In this document: piece by piece, positions 34,425-42,768 of the stretch
How the letters are laid out: each line of letters starts with the position of its first letter
How positions within the stretch are numbered: the first letter of the stretch is position 1
Assembly (NCBI GenBank): GCA_944319885.1
Contig: CALUFC010000012.1
Location: 1-62,210 of the forward strand
Direction of reading: 5' to 3'
Source: an uncultured Coriobacteriaceae bacterium
Lineage (GTDB): Bacteria; Actinomycetota; Coriobacteriia; Coriobacteriales; Coriobacteriaceae
DNA length: 62,210 bases
Notes under the pieces: generated by a model
What the model was told of the DNA's origin: nothing
The model's database searches: none
What the model saw: only the letters and a program-made list of their open reading frames with translations
Program-made: the position numbers and the translations under genes

Positions 34425-35924
34425 GTGCAGGAGGATAGGAAATCGACGGAATGCGCGATAGGAATCGATGTCGGTACGACCAATAGCAAGGTGGTGCTGT
34501 GCGACCTTGATACCTTCGATGTCATTCGCATGGAGAAGTTTCGTTCTCCACAGGTCGAATCTGGTCCCTTAATTGATTTCGATCTCACTGAGCTCACCAT
34601 GCTTCTCGGTAGAGCGCTGCGAGCCTGTGCTGACGCGGCACCGGGGCCTGTGCGCTTCATCTCGATTGCGAGCGTTGGCGAGTCGGGCGTGCTCATGCAT
34701 GCCGATGGATCGCATGAGCCGACCTCGGCGGTTTGGTTCGACCGTCGTGGCGAGCGATTTGCCAAGCAAATGCATGAAGACGGCTTTGCGGCAAAGGCGT
34801 ATGCGATAACCGGGATTCCGGCGCACCCCAATTACGGCTTATTCAAGCTGCTCTGGATGAAAGAGCGGGGTGTGAATCTTGCGGGTTGTCGCTGGCTCCC
34901 GCTGGGCGACTTCGTTGCCTGGTGGCTCTGCGGGGCTGAGTTTCAGGATGAATCGCTCGCTTCGAGAACGTTCGTGCTCGATATTCTTGCGGGCACATCG
35001 GCTGATGTCGTGCTTGATCGTTATGATTTGCAGTCAGATTTGTTTCCCGAGCTCATGGAGAGCGGCGCAGTGCGCGGGACGCTTCGAGCGGGACTCGCCA
35101 ACGACCTCGGTCTGCCGCCTGATTGCACGGTTCATGTTGCGGGGCACGATCATATGGCGGGTTCGATTGCCTGTGGGCTTGATCCAGCAACCGAGCTGCT
35201 CAATTCAACGGGGACTTCGGAGGGCGTGCTCACTGTTAATGAGCATCCGGTGCTCACACAAGATTCGTTCGACAAACGCCTCTCGAATGGTCGATATGTT
35301 CGCTCGGGGCTCTTTTCGTATTATGCGTCGGTGTCGACAGCGGGATACGCACTTGAGTGGGTGCAGCGTCTGTTGAATATTGATGCCGAGGAGTTTTTCG
35401 GTGCGGTGCCCGCCGCGCTTCACCAACGCTACCTTGAGCATGAGTTTGATGGTCGTGAATTGATGTTCGTTCCTCACCTGCGAGGATCGGGGCCACCGCA
35501 TCGCAATGCTGAGGCGCGAGCGTGCCTGTACGGGATGCGTGACACTACGAATCGTGATGACGTGCTGTTCAGCGTGTACCTGGGGCTCGCCTTCGAATTC
35601 AGGCAGCTGTATCTCACAATGGTTCCCCACGGCGGACGAACTGCGAAAGTTATCGGACCAGCGATCAAATCGCCGCTATGGATGCAGCTCAAGGCGGACG
35701 TGCTGGGCATGCGGGTGCAATCATGTCGTGTTGAGGAGCCTGTGGCGCGCGGTGCGGTGATGTTGGCTGCCATGAAGAACGGTCGGGATGTGAACATATC
35801 GTCTGAACGCGAGGTGTACGAGTGCAGCCAGGCGCGTCATGACTATTACACGGAGCTGTACGAGAACGTATACATTCCCATCTCGGATAGCATTGCTGCG
35901 CTTGAGCGCGAAACGTGCTGTTAG
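34425..35924 (+). CDS. FGGY family carbohydrate kinase
   Basis: 499 residues from a GTG at 34425 that follows GGGGGA. The N-terminal phosphate loop GIDVGTTNSKVVL, the catalytic Asp in VAGHDHMAGSIACG, the adenosine-type LNSTGTSEG and the C-terminal AKVIGPAIKSPLWMQL show a full-length FGGY enzyme, nearest in feel to xylulokinase/gluconokinase-like members. FGGY kinases act on sugars or sugar phosphates with a free hydroxyl, so inside a PTS operon it probably adds the second phosphate before aldolase cleavage. That differs from the PfkB-type kinases usual in tagatose pathways. Confidence 0.88.
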   Translation: MQEDRKSTECAIGIDVGTTNSKVVLCDLDTFDVIRMEKFRSPQVESGPLIDFDLTELTMLLGRALRACADAAPGPVRFISIASVGESGVLMHADGSHEPTSAVWFDRRGERFAKQMHEDGFAAKAYAITGIPAHPNYGLFKLLWMKERGVNLAGCRWLPLGDFVAWWLCGAEFQDESLASRTFVLDILAGTSADVVLDRYDLQSDLFPELMESGAVRGTLRAGLANDLGLPPDCTVHVAGHDHMAGSIACGLDPATELLNSTGTSEGVLTVNEHPVLTQDSFDKRLSNGRYVRSGLFSYYASVSTAGYALEWVQRLLNIDAEEFFGAVPAALHQRYLEHEFDGRELMFVPHLRGSGPPHRNAEARACLYGMRDTTNRDDVLFSVYLGLAFEFRQLYLTMVPHGGRTAKVIGPAIKSPLWMQLKADVLGMRVQSCRVEEPVARGAVMLAAMKNGRDVNISSEREVYECSQARHDYYTELYENVYIPISDSIAALERETCC

Positions 35925-35937
35925 GAAAGGAGCTGTA

Positions 35938-36405
35938 ATGGCACAACTTCATTTCGATGAGCATCTGATTAAGGTTTTCGATGGCGAGGGGCTTGATACA
36001 TACGCCATCGAGGAAGCGCTCGCAGGCATCCTTCATGAAGGCGGCTACGTAAAGGAGTCATATGCTAGCGCCCTGCACGAGCGCGAGAAGGTTTTTCCAA
36101 CGGCGCTCGATGTGGGCGGAATCAATGTGGCGATTCCTCATTGCGACACGGAGCACGTTAACCGTGGGGCGCTTTGCGTGGGCGTGCTCAAGCATCCGGT
36201 TACGTGGCGACGCATGGATGATGGATCAAAGACATGCGAGGTAAGCCTAGTTGTGATGCTTGCCCTCGATGAGGCGCATGCCCATCTGGAGATGTTACAA
36301 AAGGTTATCGGGCTCATACAGGATCAGGAACTCGTGGCAGCGATAATCGCCTGCGATGATCAGAAGAAGATATATGACTTGCTCAAAGATAAGCTGGCGG
36401 TGTAG
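35938..36405 (+). CDS. PTS EIIA component, fructose/mannitol/galactitol type
   Basis: 155 residues. ATG at 35938 after GAAAGGAG; the frame stays open upstream within the kinase gene but that part is not used. The phospho-acceptor His is in VAIPHCDTEHV. The size and the segment KVFPTALDVGGINVAIPH fit the GatA/FruA EIIA domain, which takes phosphate from HPr and passes it to EIIB. It is the last gene of the operon; a palindrome lies 75 bases beyond. Confidence 0.93.
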   Translation: MAQLHFDEHLIKVFDGEGLDTYAIEEALAGILHEGGYVKESYASALHEREKVFPTALDVGGINVAIPHCDTEHVNRGALCVGVLKHPVTWRRMDDGSKTCEVSLVVMLALDEAHAHLEMLQKVIGLIQDQELVAAIIACDDQKKIYDLLKDKLAV

Positions 36406-36480
36406 GTGCGCTTGCTGTCGCATTCAACCACATGCCAGCGCATGCAAGATTCAATGCGATGATAATCGCTGCGCATAAAT

Positions 36481-36539
36481 AGTGTCGAACGGACCATTAA
36501 GACCCTGTTTTCAGGCATCTTAATGGTCCGTCTGACACT
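36481..36539. repeat. Intergenic palindrome between convergent genes (hairpin P3)
   Basis: Bases 36481-36502 match the reverse complement of 36518-36539 at 20 of 22 positions (AGTGTC, two mismatches, then ACGGACCATTAAGA). An inner CCTG-TTTT-CAGG pairing continues the hairpin. It shares GTGTC at the outer end and ACCATTAAG at the inner end with the palindrome at 29706-29768. It lies between the EIIA gene and a gene on the other strand that ends towards it, so a two-way terminator role is possible, though no T run follows. Confidence 0.8.
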
Positions 36540-36624
36540 GCGCGCCTCGATGCCAAGCGAATGCTTCGCGTCGAGGCGCTGCGTGTTAGGTACGGCAGAT
36601 GTGCTGCGCGTTGCCTTGCGCGGT

Positions 36625-36933
36625 TTATTTCTTGCCGAAGAAGCTGCCGAGACCCTCAGCGATGCCGCCGAGCGGGGAGTTGCCCAGCAGGTCGCCGATG
36701 CCGCCCAGCGAGGAGAGGTCAATCTTGGAAAGGTCGATGTTCGAGAGGTCGATGCCGCCGTCGGCGATGCGCTCCTGCACGCCGGAGACGATCTGCGAGA
36801 GATCGCCCTCGCCCAACGACTGGCCGGTGATGTCCTCGATAGCTGCCTTGGGATCGGCGAGGATGTCGTTGATCTTCTCGGGGGCGTCGCCCACAACGCC
36901 CAAAACCTGGTCGATGATGGCCTGGATATCCAT
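36625..36933 (-). CDS. Small acidic hypothetical protein with IDLS repeats
   Basis: 102 residues, starting after GAAAGGAACATC. The first half is helical and acidic (IIDQVLGVVGDAPEKINDIL). The centre has a short tandem repeat, IDLSNIDLSKIDLSSL, that could make a small beta ladder. The tail is Gly-rich and ends FFGKK. There is no signal or membrane helix. I do not recognise a family. Both strands have open frames here, but this one has the ribosome site and a coherent composition. Confidence 0.6.
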   Translation of the reverse strand: MDIQAIIDQVLGVVGDAPEKINDILADPKAAIEDITGQSLGEGDLSQIVSGVQERIADGGIDLSNIDLSKIDLSSLGGIGDLLGNSPLGGIAEGLGSFFGKK

Positions 36934-37162
36934 GATGTTCCTTTCTCGACGGGCGCGTTGCGCACCGGGTCATCGATGCAACTATAGCAGGGAAATCGCA
37001 CGAGCAGGTATCCTTCAACAGCTTTTTGGTTAGCGGTTGCAGAGAGGTTGTTTGCTCTGGGCGCGCTCGAGCATCGTGGCGCCAAAATGTGTCCGGACGA
37101 GGATCTATCTTCAAGTTGTTAGGCAAGGGCTTGCACAAGCGAGCAGGACTTGAGGAGGAGCC

Positions 37163-37492
37163 ATGGGGTACCAGCCGTCGCGTTCACTCGATTCGTTCTA
37201 TATCGCAGGATTTCAGTTTTGGGATGGGCCGGAGGTGCTTCACGAGCTCAAGCCGGGTGTGAAGCTTGCGCTTGTGCCAGAGCAAGATAATCCGTACGAT
37301 CCCAGTGCCATCGCCATCTATCACGGCGGCACCAAGCTGGGGTATGTGCCGAGCGAGCGCAATGAACTCATTGCGACCATGATGTTCTACGGCCATGCCA
37401 ACGCCTTTGAGCTCATGGTCTTGCAAGCGGATCCCGAGCGGAGCCCGTGGCATCAGGTGAGGGTGTCGCTGCGTGTTCGCGATGCGCGGTAG
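37163..37492 (+). CDS. HIRAN domain protein
   Basis: 109 residues; ATG after GAGGAGGAG. The sequence is essentially one HIRAN domain: FYIAGFQFWDG near the start, then PGVKLALVPEQDNPYDPSAI and LGYVPSERNELIA. HIRAN domains recognise DNA ends or stalled-fork features and are found alone in small bacterial proteins or fused to helicases such as HLTF. As a free-standing copy its partner is unknown. Neighbours are unrelated (a small acidic protein on the other strand and a patatin). Confidence 0.85.
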   Translation: MGYQPSRSLDSFYIAGFQFWDGPEVLHELKPGVKLALVPEQDNPYDPSAIAIYHGGTKLGYVPSERNELIATMMFYGHANAFELMVLQADPERSPWHQVRVSLRVRDAR

Positions 37493-37633
37493 TGAGAATC
37501 GCCCAATGAAGATAAGCGCCCATAGAGTGACTCCTTGTCAGTGCTGATGCCACTGGTGCGGCGCAAGAGTGATACGCTCGCCCGCGACTCACCCGCGCTA
37601 TACTTCACATTTACGTGAATGGAGGCGTTTGAG

Positions 37634-38506
37634 ATGGTTGAGATACCCACGATGGGCGAGCACACGGTCGGGGTCGTGCTCGAGGGCGGCGGTTTCCGCG
37701 GGATGTATACCGCAGGCGTGCTCGATGTATGGATGGAGCACGGTATCACCGCGACGCATACGGTCGGTGTGTCGGCGGGCGCCACGTTTGGATGCAACTT
37801 CAAGTCGCTCCAGGTAGGGCGCACGTTGCGCTACAACAAGAAGTACTGCGCCGATCCGCGCTATGCGAGTCTGCGGAATCTCATCTTCACAGGCGACCTC
37901 TTTAGCAAGGATTTCGCCTATACCGAGCTGCCGTGGAAGCTCGACGTGTTCGATGCCGAGACGTTCCGGGCGCACCCGATGCGCTTCACGGTGGTCGCGA
38001 CCGACATCAACACCGGCGAGGCGGTGTATCACGATCTCGAGCAGGGCGGCGAGGAGGACATTGAGTGGATTCGCGCCTCGGCGTCCATCCCGGCGCTTTC
38101 TCGTCCCGTGCACCTCGAGGGACGCGAGCTGCTCGACGGCGGAACGGCCGACTCGATTCCCTTCCGTTGGATGTTGAGCCAGGGGTACGACCGCTGTGTA
38201 GTGGTGCGCACGCAGGATGCTGCATACCGCAAGGAACCTAACGAGTTCATGCCCTTCCTGCGCCTCTGGCTGCACAAGTATCCCAAGCTCGTTGAGCTGC
38301 TGGCAAACCGCCACGAGCGCTACAACGCTCAACTCGACGAGTTGGATGAGCTGGAGCGCGCGGGCGAGGTCTTCGTGGTGAAGCCCTCCGAGCCCGTGCG
38401 GCTGCCCACCATGTGTCGCGATCCCGAGCAGTTGCAGGCGGTGTACGATATCGGCCGGCGCGACGGCGCCTCGTCGCTCGAGGCGCTCACGCGCTATCTT
38501 GCCTAG
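37634..38506 (+). CDS. Patatin-like phospholipase family protein
   Basis: 290 residues from the ATG at 37634, which has GGAGG eight bases upstream; an ATG at 37619 overlaps that site and is unlikely. The oxyanion loop [13 protein letters not shown], the serine elbow [10 protein letters not shown] and the catalytic Asp in [12 protein letters not shown] form a full Ser-Asp dyad. No signal peptide is present, as in the RssA/YjjU-type bacterial group. It should hydrolyse acyl esters of lipids in the cytoplasm or at the inner membrane face. Physiological role unknown. Confidence 0.9.
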   Translation: MVEIPTMGEHTVGVVLEGGGFRGMYTAGVLDVWMEHGITATHTVGVSAGATFGCNFKSLQVGRTLRYNKKYCADPRYASLRNLIFTGDLFSKDFAYTELPWKLDVFDAETFRAHPMRFTVVATDINTGEAVYHDLEQGGEEDIEWIRASASIPALSRPVHLEGRELLDGGTADSIPFRWMLSQGYDRCVVVRTQDAAYRKEPNEFMPFLRLWLHKYPKLVELLANRHERYNAQLDELDELERAGEVFVVKPSEPVRLPTMCRDPEQLQAVYDIGRRDGASSLEALTRYLA

Positions 38507-38576
38507 GGCTTGTTTCGCAACATCGCTGTCCGCACGGTCTGCTACCGTTGATGCAAGGCGACGAAGGGATGCATGG

Positions 38577-40220
38577 ATGAACGAGATCAAGTGCCCGAAG
38601 TGCGGAACAGTGTTTACGGTTGACGAGACGGGCTATGCCAACATCGTCAAACAGGTGCGCGACCAGCAGTTTGCCGAGGAACTGCATGAGCGCGAGCAGC
38701 TCTTGGCACGTGAGAAGGAGCAGGCGCTTGCCTTGGTGCGCCAGGAGGCCGCCGGCAAGCTTCAGACAAGCCTTTCGGAGCGCGATGCTAGAATCGCCGA
38801 GCTCGAGGCAAAACTTGCTGCAGCGGCGGATGCGCAAACGATGGCGCGCGAGCAGGCTGCGGCTGAGGCGCGCGAGGCCGCGCAGCGTACGGCGGCGAGC
38901 GAGCGCGAAGAGGCCCAGCGCACGGCAGCGGCCGAGCGCGAAGAGGCTCAGCGTAATGCCGCTGAGCTGCAACGCCAGATCGATGCCTTGAAAGCCCGGC
39001 TGCGCGAGCAGGAAGATGCCGCGAAGCTCGCCGACGCCTCGACACGGCGTGAACTTGCAGCAGACGTGGCGGCACGCGATGCCCAGATTGCCCAGATGAA
39101 AGCACAGCTCGACGCTGCAGACACCCAACGCGCACTTGCGCTCGAAAAGGCGGCTGCCGAGGCGGACCAACGACTGCAGCAAGAGGTTGCGAAGGCGCAT
39201 GAGGAGACCGTTCAGCTTAAAGCGCAGCTGGGCGAGCAGCAAGGGAAGATGGAGCTCGCCCGCGCCCAGGCGGTTGCCGCTGCGGAGCGCGAGCGCGACG
39301 AGGCGCGTGCGGAGCTGGTGCGCGAGCGCGCCGTGCGCGATTCGGAGCGGCAGCAGCTCAAGGCTTCCCATGAGCTCGAGCTCGCTCAAGTACGCAAGAC
39401 GAGCGACGAGCTCATTCGCTACAAGGACGAGGAGATCGAGCGCCTGCGCGATATGAAGGCGCGCCTCTCCACCAAGATGGTGGGCGAAACGCTCGAGCAG
39501 CACTGCGAGACCGAGTTCAACCGCCTGCGCATGACCGCCTTCCCACGCGCCTACTTTGAGAAGGATAACGATGCGAGCGGTGGTACCAAGGGCGACTACA
39601 TCTTCCGTGAGTCCGATGAGGCGGGCAACGAGATTGTCTCGATCATGTTCGAGATGAAAAACGAGAACGACACCACCGCTACCAAGCACAAGAACGAGGA
39701 CTTCTTCAAGAAACTCGACCACGACCGCGCGGCGAAGGGCTGTGAGTACGCGGTGCTCGTGAGTCTGCTCGAGCCGGAGAGCGAGCTCTACAACGCGGGC
39801 ATCGTCGACGTGTCGTATCGCTACCCCAAGATGTACGTCATCCGCCCGCAGTTCTTCATCCCCATGATCACGCTGCTGCGCAACGCCGCCATGAACGCGC
39901 TTTCCTACAAGCAGGAGCTTGCGCTCATGCGGCAGCAAAACATCGACGTCACCACCTTCGAGGAGAAGCTGCTCAAGTTCCAGGACGGCTTCGCGTCGAA
40001 CTACGAGCGCGCCAGCAGGAAGTTCCAAACGGCGATCGATGAGATCGATGCCACGATCAAGCATCTGCAGAAGGTGAAAGACAATCTCATCTCGTCTGAG
40101 AACAATCTGCGGCTTGCGAACGACAAAGCCCAGGGTCTCACCATCCGCAAGCTCACGTACAAGAATCCCACCATGAAGGCGGCGTTCGAGGAGGCGCGGG
40201 GGAGGGCGCACGAGGAATAG
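38577..40220 (+). CDS. DUF2130 protein with N-terminal zinc-type motif and long coiled coil
   Basis: 547 residues; ATG at 38577 with GAAGGGA upstream. It opens with [14 protein letters not shown], a Cys pair followed by few other Cys. Then come about 280 residues of coiled coil that include a near-perfect 10-residue repeat ([20 protein letters not shown]). The C-terminal 230 residues are the DUF2130 domain ([41 protein letters not shown]-like strand), which has a nuclease-like look: an E-x-K in FEMKNE. Function is not established. It is a single gene between unrelated neighbours. Confidence 0.85.
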   Translation: MNEIKCPKCGTVFTVDETGYANIVKQVRDQQFAEELHEREQLLAREKEQALALVRQEAAGKLQTSLSERDARIAELEAKLAAAADAQTMAREQAAAEAREAAQRTAASEREEAQRTAAAEREEAQRNAAELQRQIDALKARLREQEDAAKLADASTRRELAADVAARDAQIAQMKAQLDAADTQRALALEKAAAEADQRLQQEVAKAHEETVQLKAQLGEQQGKMELARAQAVAAAERERDEARAELVRERAVRDSERQQLKASHELELAQVRKTSDELIRYKDEEIERLRDMKARLSTKMVGETLEQHCETEFNRLRMTAFPRAYFEKDNDASGGTKGDYIFRESDEAGNEIVSIMFEMKNENDTTATKHKNEDFFKKLDHDRAAKGCEYAVLVSLLEPESELYNAGIVDVSYRYPKMYVIRPQFFIPMITLLRNAAMNALSYKQELALMRQQNIDVTTFEEKLLKFQDGFASNYERASRKFQTAIDEIDATIKHLQKVKDNLISSENNLRLANDKAQGLTIRKLTYKNPTMKAAFEEARGRAHEE

Positions 40221-40424
40221 CGCTAACGGGCTGCGGATATCGCGCGAAAGATGTGTAATTGGCCCACGTCGCCATGCTCGCGCGTGCGCACCGTTATCAT
40301 CGGTCGCGTTCTGCAGCGCGCGCTGCAGCGTTGATTGCCATATGGGAAAGACGGGCGCCCGGGTTCGCCGAGTGTCCGAGCGGCCTATAATGGGCAATGG
40401 GAAAGCCCGGACGAGGGGAGCGCA

Positions 40425-41855
40425 ATGGGCGGATTCTTTGGTGCGGCATCGAAGCGCGACGTGGTGCTCGATGTCTTCTTCGGCGTCGACTATCACTCGC
40501 ATCTGGGGACGCGTCGCGCCGGTATGGTGTTTTGCGAGGGCACAGGCGGGTTCCAGAAGGAGATTCATTCGATTGAGAACACGCCGTTCCGCTCGCGGTT
40601 CGACAAGGATCTCGATCGATTCCACGGCACGAGCGGCATCGGCTGCATCTCCGATACCGATCCGCAGCCGTTGCTGGTGCGCTCGCATCACGGCACGTTC
40701 GCGATTACCACGGTCGGTGCCATCAACAACGCCGATGAGCTCATCGAAGAGTATTTCGAGCGCGGCGGCGCGCAGTTTATGGCCATGAGCTCGGGTGCGG
40801 TCAACCATACCGAGCTGGTGGCGGCGCTCATCAACCAAAAAGACGATCTTGTCGAGGGCATCATCTTTGCCCAAAAGGCAGTTCGCGGCTCGCTCACGCT
40901 GCTCGTGATGACCGAGGAAGGCGTTATCTATGCGGCGCGCGACCGCATGGGCAGGCTTCCGGTGATGATCGGCAAGGATACGAAGGGCAGCGGCTACTGC
41001 ATCTCCCTTGAGTCATTCGTGTACCACAAGCTGGGCTATGAGGACGAGTACGAGCTTGGTCCCGGCGAGATCGTGCGCGTGTGCGCCGACGGCTACGAGA
41101 GCGTGGCGCCTGCCGGCACGCAGATGAAGATCTGCGCGTTTCTCTGGGTGTATTACGGCTATCCCAACTCAAATTACGAGGGCGTAAACGTCGAGGTCAT
41201 GCGTTACCGCAACGGCCACATCATGGCGCGCGATGAGGCGCTCGACGGGACGCTGCCCGAGGTTGACTACGTTGCCGGCGTGCCCGATTCGGGTCTGCCG
41301 CACGCGATCGGGTACGCCAACGAGAGCGGCGCCACCTTCGCGCGTCCGTTCATCAAGTACACGCCCACGTGGTCGCGTTCGTTTATGCCCTCCAACCAGG
41401 AGGTGCGCGACCGCATCGCCGAGATGAAGCAGATTCCCGTGCCGGAGCTCATCCGCGATAAGCGTCTGCTGCTCGTGGACGACTCCATCGTGCGCGGCAC
41501 GCAGTTGGGCAACACGGTCGACTTCTTGTACCAGACCGGCGCCGCCGAGGTGCACATGCGCTCGGCATGCCCGCCCATCATGTTCAGCTGCAAGTATCTC
41601 TCGTTCTCGCGTGGCAAGTCCGATATGGACCTCATCGCGCGGCGCGTGGTGCGCGAGCTCGAGGGCCCCGAGGGCGACAAGCACCTCGATGAGTACGCCG
41701 ACAGCTCCACCGAGCGCGGCAAGTGCATGCTCAAGCAGATCTGTGAACAGCTGGGTTTCGACAGCCTTGGCTACCAGAGCCTGCCGGGCATGCTCGAGGC
41801 CATCGGCATCGATCCCGAGAAGGTCTGCACCTACTGCTGGAACGGTAAGGAGTAG
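40425..41855 (+). CDS. Amidophosphoribosyltransferase (PurF) homologue without the glutaminase cysteine
   Basis: 476 residues from the ATG at 40425, preceded by GAGGGGAG. The phosphoribosyltransferase half is intact, with the PRPP loop LLLVDDSIVRGTQLGNTV and C-terminal CTYC as in iron-sulfur-type PurF. The N-terminus, normally MCGIxG with Cys as nucleophile after Met removal, reads MGGFFGAAS. The QHRGQE and HNGNL stretches of the glutaminase site are also changed (DYHSHLGTRRAG, TVGAINNADEL). No Cys occurs in the upstream reading frame. So it probably cannot use glutamine. It may use free ammonia, or do another PRPP reaction. A strong terminator follows. Confidence 0.85.
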   Translation: MGGFFGAASKRDVVLDVFFGVDYHSHLGTRRAGMVFCEGTGGFQKEIHSIENTPFRSRFDKDLDRFHGTSGIGCISDTDPQPLLVRSHHGTFAITTVGAINNADELIEEYFERGGAQFMAMSSGAVNHTELVAALINQKDDLVEGIIFAQKAVRGSLTLLVMTEEGVIYAARDRMGRLPVMIGKDTKGSGYCISLESFVYHKLGYEDEYELGPGEIVRVCADGYESVAPAGTQMKICAFLWVYYGYPNSNYEGVNVEVMRYRNGHIMARDEALDGTLPEVDYVAGVPDSGLPHAIGYANESGATFARPFIKYTPTWSRSFMPSNQEVRDRIAEMKQIPVPELIRDKRLLLVDDSIVRGTQLGNTVDFLYQTGAAEVHMRSACPPIMFSCKYLSFSRGKSDMDLIARRVVRELEGPEGDKHLDEYADSSTERGKCMLKQICEQLGFDSLGYQSLPGMLEAIGIDPEKVCTYCWNGKE

Positions 41856-41901
41856 GCTCGGGCGGAGCGTCGCTTGCATGCGCAGTCATCTGTAATACGT
41901 C

Positions 41902-41938
41902 ACCCGGCCCTGGTTTGGATTCAGGGCCGGGTTTTTTA
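41902..41938 (+). terminator. Rho-independent terminator
   Basis: ACCCGGCCCTG (41902-41912) and CAGGGCCGGGT (41922-41932) form a perfect 11-pair stem with a nine-base loop, followed at once by TTTTTT. It lies 47 bases after the PurF-like gene and is the clearest terminator in the window. Confidence 0.92.
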
Positions 41939-42079
41939 TGCGCCCTCAACCTCGGTCTCGCATCCTTTGCATGGCGTGAGACGCCGATATGCTTCACCTG
42001 CTTTTGCCGAGCTGGTGAGGGCGGGTTGTGCCCCGCATGCCATGGTATGATGCGCGTGAAGGGGAGAGGGGGCGCTGTT

Positions 42080-42637
42080 ATGAGGACGTTCATTGCGCTC
42101 GAGCTGCCGCATGAGGTTGTGTGCGATATCGCGGATACCGGGCGAACGCTCGCCGGCGTGCTCACGGGGAGCGCCAAGCGCCGTGGACGCGGGCCGCGCT
42201 TCATGCCACGAGCGAACTATCACATCACACTGGCGTTCCTCGGCGAACTCGATGAGTGCGGTGTTCGCGCCGCCATGGAGGCTGTTGACGAGGCATGCGC
42301 AGGCCAGAAGCCCTTTGCGATCGCCTGCGACGGGCTGGGGACGTTCGGCCGCCCGAGCGATGCGACGCTTTGGATGGGCGTGAGATGCACCGATCAGCTC
42401 AAGAAGTTTGATGACGATCTGCGTCGTGCCCTAGCTGAACACTGGGTTGCCTACGACGAGAAGTCTTTCCGTCCGCATATCACCATGGCAAGCCATGTGC
42501 GCTTCGAGCGCGGTGTCCTGCCGCAGCTCACATTTCCGCGCGAGGCGGCATGCTCGCGGGTCACGCTCTTTAAAAGCGAGCTCACGCATGAGGGGGCCAT
42601 CTACAAGCCGCTCTATACCGTCGATCTGGCGGAGTAG
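42080..42637 (+). CDS. thpR: RNA 2',3'-cyclic phosphodiesterase
   Basis: 185 residues from the ATG at 42080. Two HxTx motifs mark the 2H phosphoesterase fold: YHITLAFLGE and FRPHITMASHV. The start RTFIALELP is typical of the LigT/ThpR family, which opens 2',3'-cyclic phosphate ends of RNA. The enzyme is cytosolic. It stands between a terminator and the operator-like palindromes of the fic gene, so it is probably transcribed alone. Confidence 0.9.
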   Translation: MRTFIALELPHEVVCDIADTGRTLAGVLTGSAKRRGRGPRFMPRANYHITLAFLGELDECGVRAAMEAVDEACAGQKPFAIACDGLGTFGRPSDATLWMGVRCTDQLKKFDDDLRRALAEHWVAYDEKSFRPHITMASHVRFERGVLPQLTFPREAACSRVTLFKSELTHEGAIYKPLYTVDLAE

Positions 42638-42660
42638 CGCCCGCTGCTCCATTGCATTGC

Positions 42661-42732
42661 ATAACGGAAGTGAATACCACTTCACTTCCGTTATTGCGCA
42701 CTATCGGAAGTGAATTGCTATTCGCTTCCGAT
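42661..42732 (+). promoter_or_regulatory. Twin palindromic operator upstream of fic
   Basis: Two near-identical palindromes lie in tandem. The first has 14 bp arms, ATAACGGAAGTGAA (42661-42674) and its exact complement (42681-42694). The second is ATCGGAAGTGAA (42703-42714) with TTCGCTTCCGAT (42721-42732), one mismatch. Both have a six-base spacer and their centres are 40 bp apart, close to four helical turns, as expected for cooperative binding on one face. They end 36 bp before the fic start codon, where a promoter must lie. The Fic protein has a winged-helix-like C-terminus, so it is a candidate for the binding protein. Confidence 0.75.
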
Positions 42733-42768
42733 GTTGGTACGCTAGGCGCAATGAAAAGGAGGCCGAAC

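Noticed and set aside
38487-40874. A 795-codon minus-strand frame full of Leu and Arg
   Set aside because: It is the shadow of the DUF2130 coiled-coil gene and the start of the PurF-like gene; the repeats in it come from the coiled coil.
42652-42768. N-terminal extension of the Fic protein by 39 residues
   Set aside because: The extension reads through the two operator palindromes and has no ribosome site, whereas the ATG at 42769 has GGAGG at ideal spacing.
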